Positions 56,116-64,000 of a DNA stretch of 64,000 nucleotides are shown piece by piece. This stretch comes from Melitaea cinxia. Its lineage: Eukaryota; Arthropoda; Insecta; Lepidoptera; Nymphalidae. Position 1 is the first letter of the stretch. Every line of letters begins with the position of its first letter. Position numbers and translations under genes: made by a program. A model generated the notes under the pieces. It was given only the letters and a program-made list of their open reading frames with translations. It was not told the origin of the DNA and did no database searches. Where the stretch lies: the NCBI RefSeq assembly GCF_905220565.1, contig NC_059417.1, positions 3,852,369-3,916,368 on the forward strand, written 5' to 3'.

Positions 56116-58664
56116 TTTTTCTGACACCCACCTGTAGCTGTTCGTTTTATCTCCAAGGTTATAAAAAAAACTTATAAAAACATAAAATAATTAGTTCAAT
56201 AGGCATGAATGAAGTTGTTTTTTTATAACGTAATCTTGCGTATGAAAATTAGGCTTTATTATAGTTTTAAACGATATAAAGTTCTCTAGTTCCTTCTTTT
56301 GATCCTCAGCAACATCCTGTAAGCACGTAACCGCTAAACAAAAAATGTTGTCTCTTAATGAGGGAAAGGATTTAAGCTTAATCTACAACAATATTTCTAA
56401 AATTTAATATAAATCCAGTTTTAAACTCATGATATTTTGATTATGATCCACAACAGTTACACTATCCGCTGGGGCATATTGTTTTTGTCATGAATATGCG
56501 TGTCACACATTCCATACTGCAAATAAAGTTAAAAGTCAAGACTTTTCTGTGCAACTTTCCCATACAATTGCTAAGCAGCAAATATATTTGCAGAATTTAT
56601 TTCAGAGATAGCAGAGAGTAGCAATTTCTTAAGGACGTGTCCTTCACTTTAAAGCGAAGATTGAATAGGTATTGTTTCAACAAACACGGCTTATCTTAGG
56701 TTCCATGTACAGCTTTCCATCAGGCGAGATATCTGTCCAGCGCTGTTTTACCCATACATAAATACGAATGCGGACATATACTCGTATATATATTATACAC
56801 ATACACTCTTAAGCGCAGACTATACATTTATATAAAAAAACACCAATCTCCTTTTTTGATAATGCGAATTTGAAAAACGAAAAAAGGTTGATAATTTTTA
56901 AAATAAATAACGAAGTTTAGTCTTATGTTGTCGTCTTCATTGGCTTATGTCATAGTTGTTTGAAGTGTTTTTGAAAATTAATAAGATAAGATATTTATGG
57001 TTAATTTTTTTTCTGATTTGAGTATAGCAGCTTCAAGCGCGTTGATTATCCATACTTGCCATAGATATTGACATTTTACGGTTAGCTCTTTGCTTTAGTA
57101 TTAATGATCATTTTAATAATCTCTAGCTTTCATAACAGAATAATAGCCAATTTAAATCTTAGATAATTATCTGACATATCCCTCGGATAAAAGTTTCAGA
57201 AATCTGTGTGTTTCCATATCTGTTTCTTCGTCAAACGCTATTAATTTAATCCGTCTGATACTTCTATTCTCAATCTATAAAACCAAAACGAGTTTTAGTT
57301 TACAAGTTAAGGCGAACGAGATCCTAAGGGACTGTTTTAACTTACAAGTCTCTTATGACTTATCTCGAACTTATATGCAAGATAAACTTCGGTGTGATAA
57401 AAATTTCGGTGTGAGAATAGAATTTTATTATAGTTAAATATCAACATGAATCATCATATTTTACCGACTACATAAATAGCGATAAAATATATAAATATAC
57501 TTAATTATGCAACGTCATTAAAAATTCAATGCCATGTACTAAGCTTGTGAGTAAAAACGCGGACGGAACAAAAACTTCTATTATTATAATCGGATGAAGA
57601 AAAAAAATTAATATAAATTTCAATGTCAATGTGTACTGTGTGAGTCACTCGCTCTAATTTAGTATTTACTAGATGATCAATTTGGTTTCACCTAAGTTGA
57701 TTGTCAAAAATTTTATAGATTTTTTTTTGATCAGCACTGTTTAACGCTTCGGCCAGTGGTCTACATCTGTAAGGGGTATTTTTTTCTTCAATATTTCTTA
57801 ATGGCAACATTTTTAATTAAAAAAAATGTTATTGGCCAGTAAACATCTAATGAATGATTTGGAAAAAAAATAGTCTTTTCAATTTAAAAATTTGAGTAGA
57901 TCTGTTAATAAAATGACGTCGGTCAAGAGATCTTATATTGCTGACTTTTAAGGATGGTAAGTTTTTTTTAGGCAAAGTAACTTAGATAGGTATTACAGTC
58001 AATATTTATGACTATAAAGACAACCCCAAAATATTCATATTACGTATTATTTAAATAAAATAAAAATCGTTAACAAAAACTTGTTCGTGCACGTGTTCAG
58101 GAGTTTTTACTAAGAAATTCAATATGCTTTAATGGTTAGTAAGATGAATATAATAATAGGGTAGTTGTAGTATACGCTTGTATGTGAACGCATTATACGA
58201 AGTTCTTTTTTATATTTTTTGCTTTTCATTGCTTATAAATCTTAAATTTCTATGCCTATCTACATCTTTGTGCAACTTATATATTTTTAACATTACAAAG
58301 AGTTGATTTTTACGACCCGCTGCGCTTAGAACTATATAGGAATGTCTCGCCACTAACCACGCCACCGCTTCAAAAAAAAAAAAAAACGCAATTGATTTTT
58401 AAACAGTTTGTACGAGTATATCACACATTTTTCTAGTAGCCAAACACAAGTCTTGAGTCCTTATGTTTTAGCCTCTCGTATCTGACTGATTGTAAATAAA
58501 AAATAAAGTACATAAAAAAAGTGCATAAACAAAATATATATTAACAAAACGAAAGCGCTTTCTGTGCTACAAATATGTGTTATAATAGAACGTCCACAGT
58601 AATACACTATCTAAAAAATCGTACCCAAAAATCCATTTACTATATCTAATATATAAAAATACGA
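56116..58664. other. AT-rich stretch, no gene seen
   Basis: About 2.5 kb without recognised repeat or supported open frame. Confidence 0.4.
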
Positions 58665-58870
58665 CTCAACCTGTAACTTTCCACAGCTGGACATAGGCCT
58701 CTTTCTCCACGTAGGATGGAGCTTAATCTACCACGTGCTTCACTGCGGGTTGGCGGATATGTTCCCTACTATGAGTAACGTTCCCTATCAGGTGTCTATG
58801 ATAACAACCGAGAGCGACTACTTAACATGCTTTCCGAGGCATGTTGGGGAAACCCACAAAGACAGACATC
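58665..58870 (-). mobile_element. SINE-H copy, head lost
   Basis: The tail 'gaggcctatgtccagctgtg' and the body 'aacatatccgccaacccgca' are present. The tRNA-like head is missing. Confidence 0.75.
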
Positions 58871-59172
58871 TAAACTGCAAAGAAATATTTTTACAATTAC
58901 GAATATATCTATCCCGAGCAGTAAAACAACAATACACCAGAGCGATTGTGTAAAAAAATTAAAGTCAACCAATAATTATTTTACAAAACTGTAGTAACAT
59001 TAAGTGTTATCCACTACAAGTATAAAAAATATGTTTTTAATTTGAGTAGATGAATAAATACGATAAATTTTATAATGACTAGAAATTTGCTATTATATTA
59101 CTACATTAGCTCTTCCACGCGGATTCGAACGCGATAATTTGGATTTAAAAATAGCCTAAAGTCTTCCTAGAT
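58871..59172. other. No gene seen
   Basis: AT-rich. 'ttccacgcggattcgaacgc' (59114) looks like debris of a repeat E/F end. Confidence 0.35.
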
Positions 59173-59298
59173 AAACGGCACGTCCAGTTTTCGATTAAAA
59201 CAAAGAATCATAAATATTTGTACACCGAGTAAAAAGTAATGAGGTAACACACAAAAAAAATCGAATTAAGAACATTCTTTTTTTTTAAGTCGTTTAAA
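59173..59298 (+). mobile_element. HINE-A copy, 3' half
   Basis: 'gttttcgattaaaac', 'cgagtaaaaagtaatgaggt' and the 'tttttaagtcgtttaaaat' end. Confidence 0.65.
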
Positions 59299-60930
59299 AT
59301 TGGTAAATTAAACAAACCCATGTTTAATTATAATACATAGTTTTCCTTTTACTTTAACGCTTATCGTTACATCGAAACTAATAATTTCACACTGTTTTAC
59401 TCTTAGAAAGTTACATAAGAAGTTGTTCATTTGCATTTACGACTTGTTTGTTTATTAATTAGCTGGAAGTCAATGTGTGTGCAAAAAGTATATTCGCATG
59501 TAAATTAATTACATTTTTATATAATTATGTAAATTCAGAGAGAATTTGTATTGTGGTGTTAGATATAAATATGAAAATCAATTTTATTAACTTTGTTTTA
59601 AATAGGTGATTAATATATTAGAATATTTAATAACTTTTACTTTTGACTACTACGTATTACTGAGGTAATATTTATATCCTTTTTAAAACGTATGACACAC
59701 ATTTACTAATGTCAAAGGCAAAATATATGCATAATGAATATTTGGATTACAAAAAATAAAGCTTGTTATGTGTTATTAAAATGTTTTTAGATTTTCTGTA
59801 ACTTTGAAAAATTTTAGTCATCAATATTAAAATTATAATTACGTAAATATAAAAAATAAAAATAAATGCTTTTAAATGACGTATTCATTTCATTTAAGAA
59901 CAATTGACTAAGATATAATTTTTTGTAAAGCGCTATTTTTCTCAACAAACAATTAAAATTCGTAGAATAAATATAATAACTATGTTAATACATTACAGAA
60001 AAGAAGAGCAACGACATTGAGATGAGTTTCAGAAATACCACATCCATAAATAAGAATATTTTATGCAAATAGAAGGATTCAACTGACTGCATTTACAGAA
60101 TTTTCATTTAAGTTCATTAATAATCTTAACCGGTCCGTTCAGGGTGCTGTCAGGTTATTAATTACTGTCTATTCTAGTTTAGTTGAAGCTTCATTTGTTA
60201 CCTATCAAAGGGAACATCAATCTATTCCATCTGCGTGTATTTTACTTACAAAACCCGGTAAATGCCTTTAAAATTTATAATTATGTATTTCGAAGTACAG
60301 ACAGAGATGTAAATGAATAATTTGCAAAATATTGTAAAAATCATCAAAAATTAATATGAGTCTTTTCTGATTCTTCGACAGTTTCATTTTAATGTTTTCC
60401 GATAACGAAATTTATACCCAACTTCAGTTTGTCTTCCCTTAATGGTTATACAGATAAAAAATCTTTGTTTATTGTGAAATTAAAAAAAAATAGCTTTGGT
60501 TTTAGGATATCTATAAAAAAATCTAAATTTACCGTTTCATTATTCGAATGAAACTATCGTATAAAAAATCACCCAAACACTAAATTTACATAATAACATT
60601 CGCGATGCGTGTTAAAAAATACTCCTTGAATTATAATTAATCGTTATATGTTTATATATTATTAAATTTCTATTAATTTTAAATAGAAATCGTTGATCAT
60701 AGCATCCTTTTTTAAACCATCCACCGGTAAACGGTACGATATAATTGCTAATCTTAAACTATTTCAAGCGTTCCTTTGCGTGCGTTTACTTCGTTCTAGT
60801 AATGACTGCACGGTTTCTTGTGATTGATTGTTGCACGGGAAACGTTTTATCAATCTCAAACGCTTTTCAATAAGGTGTTAAACGAAAATTGAATGGATGC
60901 TATATTAGTTTTTAATGAATTAAATGTAAA
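59299..60930. other. AT-rich stretch, no gene seen
   Basis: About 1.6 kb. A more balanced patch at 60765-60860 has no open frame. Confidence 0.4.
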
Positions 60931-60942
60931 TATCTTAATCAT

Positions 60943-61262
60943 CACCCGCTCTCTTCCCGTGGGTGTCGTAAGAGGCGACTAAGGAGTAACGCAGTTCCAC
61001 TACCACCTTGGAACTTAAAAAGCTGAGCGATGGTGGAATAATACAACTGCTGGCTTTGAAATACTCAGACCGAAGACGGGCAGCAGCGTCTTCGGTGCGA
61101 TAAAGCCAGTACTGCGGTCACCAACCCGCCTGCCCAGCGTGGTGACTATGGGCAAGACACATGAGTTCACGCCAATTTTGGTGCGAACTTGTGTAGGCCT
61201 ATGTCCAGCAGTGGACTGCGATAGGCTGATGTGTGTGTGTGTGTGTGTGTGTGTGTGTTGCG
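60943..61262 (+). mobile_element. SINE-R copy, 12-bp duplication, (GT)n tail
   Basis: TATCTTAATCAT lies at 60931-60942 and 61263-61274. The copy starts inside the head ('cacccgctctcttcccgtgg') and ends 'gcgataggctgatgtgtgtg' with a GT run instead of the usual (ATG)n. Confidence 0.9.
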
Positions 61263-61560
61263 TATCTTAATCATACATATACAGTCTTTAGAGCATAATC
61301 AACTAAATGCTTGGGTTTTAGGTAACTGCTATACTCGGATATATAACAGTTACCTAAATTAATGGAGTAAAGTTAAGTTTTTAGCTATTTTGTTACAGTC
61401 GAATGTGTTGGAGAATCTATATTTTTAATATATATTTTTTTTAAAACGCATTTTCACGTGAAAGTTGTTCAAGATACCAGAGTTTTACCTTATTACCTGT
61501 ATTGCTTTTAACTATGAACATTTTAGTTTTTATTATCGTGTTGAATGAATTAATCTAAAG

Positions 61561-61677
61561 CGTAAGGTTGCCGGTGCAGGTTGGATAAGGATTGCGGAAA
61601 ACCGGGATGTCTGGCCCGAACTTGGGGAGGCCTATGTCCAGTAGTGGACTGCGATAGGCTGAAGTGATGATGATGAA
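61561..61677 (+). pseudogene. RTE-type LINE 3' terminus, about 115 bases
   Basis: Translation of the first part gives KVAGAGWIRIAENRDVW and ELGEAYVQ, the same C-terminus as at 11.5 kb, followed by a stop and the tail 'gactgcgataggctgaagtg' plus (ATG)n. This copy joins the RTE coding end directly to the tail carried by SINE-R. Confidence 0.85.
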
Positions 61678-62230
61678 TAACTTCCACGCGGAATGCTGCT
61701 GTACAGATAATATATTTTTTCCTTGTTTTTACTCAAGTGTAGTTAAATTATGAATGTAAGTAGGACCCAGAAAGTGCAAAATTTCGATTGCTCTTCTCTC
61801 GTATTTTTATCACACTTTTATCAAGTTGTCATCAGTTTTCATCTATGAACAAAAGCGCATTTTTTTCTTTTACACTCCTTATATACTCGTAGTTTTAATT
61901 GACATAATAAATAGTAGAATACAATCGAGTTTACTTAATAATATGCCTGCTAGGATGCCTTTTTACTTACGTTGAATAACTCTAGTAATCGCGAACAGGT
62001 TTACCGAGGGTTTTAATTACACGTATGTTGATTGCACTAGCTTTGTAAACAAATAAGTATTAATGGCAACAAATTAAAGTGGATACACGTCATTAGCATA
62101 ATTGCACATCGGGACCGGGAGGGAACTTGATACTTGGACATTTAAATTGTACGAATATATGTTTTATATGCATTTATCATAATGTAATTTTTCTGGACAT
62201 TTCTTCGTTGATGATTGATTGATTGATTTT
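61678..62230. other. AT-rich stretch, no gene seen
   Basis: Nothing supported until the minisatellite. Confidence 0.4.
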
Positions 62231-62420
62231 GATGAACCGGCAACGCTTTGATGAAACGGCAACGTTTTGATGAACCGGCAACGTTTTGATGAACCAGCAA
62301 CGTTTTGATGAACCGGCAACGCTTTGATGAACTGGCAACGTTTTGATATACCGGCAACGCTTTGATGAAACGGCAACGTTTTGATGAGACGGCAACGTTT
62401 TGATGAAACGGTAAAGTTCT
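62231..62420. repeat. 19-bp minisatellite, ten units
   Basis: Ten consecutive 19-base units of type GATGAACCGGCAACGTTTT start at 62231 and every 19 bases to 62402, with no length change and a few substitutions. Because 19 is not divisible by three and the minus strand lacks stops, all three minus frames stay open over it. Those frames are artefacts of the repeat. Confidence 0.95.
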
Positions 62421-62660
62421 TGTCGATGGCGCTGGAACGGAAATCTAGAGTCTTAAAAATTAGTTTGCCATAGAAGTTTCACTTCTAACATGTGTACCTT
62501 TTTTACCACATTTATTTGTTGTGTTATGATCATCTTTAAGAAATACGATTGTACTTTTGTATTGAACAAACGTAGTTTGTAAAGATCGTAATAAGTACCT
62601 ATAATATTAAACTGTAGTTTGTTTATTTATTTTTTTGAAAGTTTGATGATGTGTTATTAA

Positions 62661-63869
62661 GAGCCATTTCACAATTTTACGCTCTGCAAGTTTAGGTAAA
62701 TTTGGTCGCATCGCGCGAGTCGTACGAGCCGCGCGATCTTTGTGCTAGTACGTATAGTGTGACAACCAAAAGACCATCGTGATCATTTTCTGATGTATAA
62801 TAAAAATTATAACTATGGTATAAAATGTTTTTTACATAATTAATTTGTTAAAAATTTCAAGTATGTTATATAACAACAGTCAATAAATTTAAAATAAAAT
62901 TAAAAAAATCAATTTTATGAAACAATTTTTTTAAATTGATTTAGTTTTTTCAGTTTACGAATGAATCTAATATTTACGATATGAATAAAAAAGCATTTAA
63001 TGACATCGACACCGACAAACATATTAGTTAACAAATAACAAGACAAACAGATTGAAATGCCTATTTGTATTGATAGTGTGAGAAAAGAAAATTAAATTAT
63101 ACATTTGTTTACAGAAATTATCATTATATTATTTTACAGTCATTTTCGTAATATGTTTATTTTATTTATATTTTATTATGAAAGTATCAAATGCGTTTTA
63201 TCTGCTATAACAACAGGCGCTTGGCGCGTGTGAGCTAAAGAGACGGCTGCGCAGAATTTGGCGTGGACCTTACCTCTAAGAGCGCTAGCGCTCGACTGAT
63301 TTACCGGGCTTGATGCGTGGCAATATATACTATCTTTTTATTATTTAATATAAAATGTATTAAAAATAATTACATCTTTTAATTATTTTTTTTGTATTCC
63401 TTAATGATGTAAGTTTACTTTGATGAAGATAGTTCGTTAAAATTTCTTAGTTTTCTAAGAGAAATTATCGCTTTTAAAATTGTACTTATTTGAAAAATAT
63501 TCGTAACTTTAAATTTTTTTTATCGTTTAATAGAGATACAAATGGAATAAAAATCTATGATAGTGGACAACAAAATTATATTCCACATATTATGATATTT
63601 TTTTAAAATGGTTTCAACGTAGAGGTTATTGAAAAGTAGGACTTCAAAGTATACATTGCGACCGTTTACCCAGGGAGGAGGCTGATGAAAAGGTTAATAA
63701 TTTTATACACATAATATAAATCAAAATTCTGATCTGACTATAGACTACAACAAAGGTTGCTCTATTATATTTCAAGAATATAAATTACATTATTGCATCC
63801 AACACTGAGATTAACGACGTCAAAATATTACAATTTCGCGGATTGTTACCGATTTTTGTGAAATGGCTC
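62661..63869. mobile_element. 1.2 kb element flanked by TTAA
   Basis: GAGCCATTTCACAA at 62661 pairs with its inverse ending at 63869, and the symmetry extends outward through TTAA on both sides (left 62657-62660, right 63870-63873). TTAA is the piggyBac-type target duplication, although the ends lack the usual piggyBac C-run. There is no transposase. Two GC-rich palindromic spots lie inside: 62710-62737 (ATCGCGCG...CGCGCGAT) and 63280-63293 (GAGCGCTAGCGCTC). Confidence 0.6.
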
Positions 63870-64000
63870 TTAATAAATACTCAAAAACACGTCACTTCAC
63901 ATCAGTTTTACCAGAATTATATTATTCACGATTTATGTCGTATAATTTTTATATACGTTGTTGACATTTTACGGTCACTGAAATTATGTTCTAGGCATAT

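Noticed and set aside
62142..62395. Three overlapping minus-strand open frames of about 70 codons
   Set aside because: They are the 19-bp minisatellite read in three frames and encode the same repeating peptide.
62231..62420. Possible CRISPR-like array
   Set aside because: Units are directly adjacent with no spacers, and the genome is animal.

Overview
The window reads as nuclear DNA of a lepidopteran insect, probably a butterfly. It is visibly AT-rich, has no bacterial gene organisation, and is packed with dispersed repeats of types I associate with Lepidoptera: RTE-like LINEs and SINEs ending in 'aggctga(a)atgatgatg', a short repeat with the arm GTTTGCTCGCAAAC, and tRNA-derived SINEs. The species cannot be fixed from sequence alone. 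No complete host protein-coding gene is visible. The window looks like intergenic DNA or the inside of a very large intron.

Host signal: the best candidate is at 8.8-9.3 kb on the + strand. It has two initiator-like TCAGTY motifs, each with a DPE-like motif at +28, then a GTGAGT donor, an 83-base intron ending in a pyrimidine tract and TTTTAG, and a 32-codon open exon that starts in a good Kozak context and runs to a GTAATA donor. A weaker candidate first exon ends in GTAAGT at 27.84 kb. An unrecognised 137-codon ORF lies at 42.8-43.2 kb.

DNA transposons: a 2.24 kb pogo/Tc1-mariner-type element (17123-19362) has 22-bp TIRs, TA duplications, motif arrays inside both ends and a transposase pseudogene that keeps its intron, Psq-type HTH and a C-terminal CxxC/HxxC finger but lacks most of the DDE core. 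A 1.04 kb element (11754-12796) has about 145-bp TIRs, TA duplications and a GC-rich island of hairpins. Others are a hAT-type MITE with an 8-bp duplication (16536-16810), a 1.2 kb element flanked by TTAA (62661-63869), a 1.08 kb element with 13-bp GGCCTAGCATGCA termini (37412-38486) and a 141-bp MITE (24442-24582).

Retroelements: RTE-type LINE remnants lie at 0.5, 11.0 and 61.6 kb, and a jockey/CR1-like reverse transcriptase pseudogene at 46-47.2 kb sits inside a SINE, with both insertions keeping target-site duplications. Two SINE families (SINE-R and SINE-H here) carry the 3' tail of the RTE element, which suggests RTE machinery mobilises them. About fifteen copies of one repeat (HINE-A here) show features of Helentron-associated elements and include dimers. 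Family letters are my own working labels. The remaining AT-rich stretches show no supported gene.
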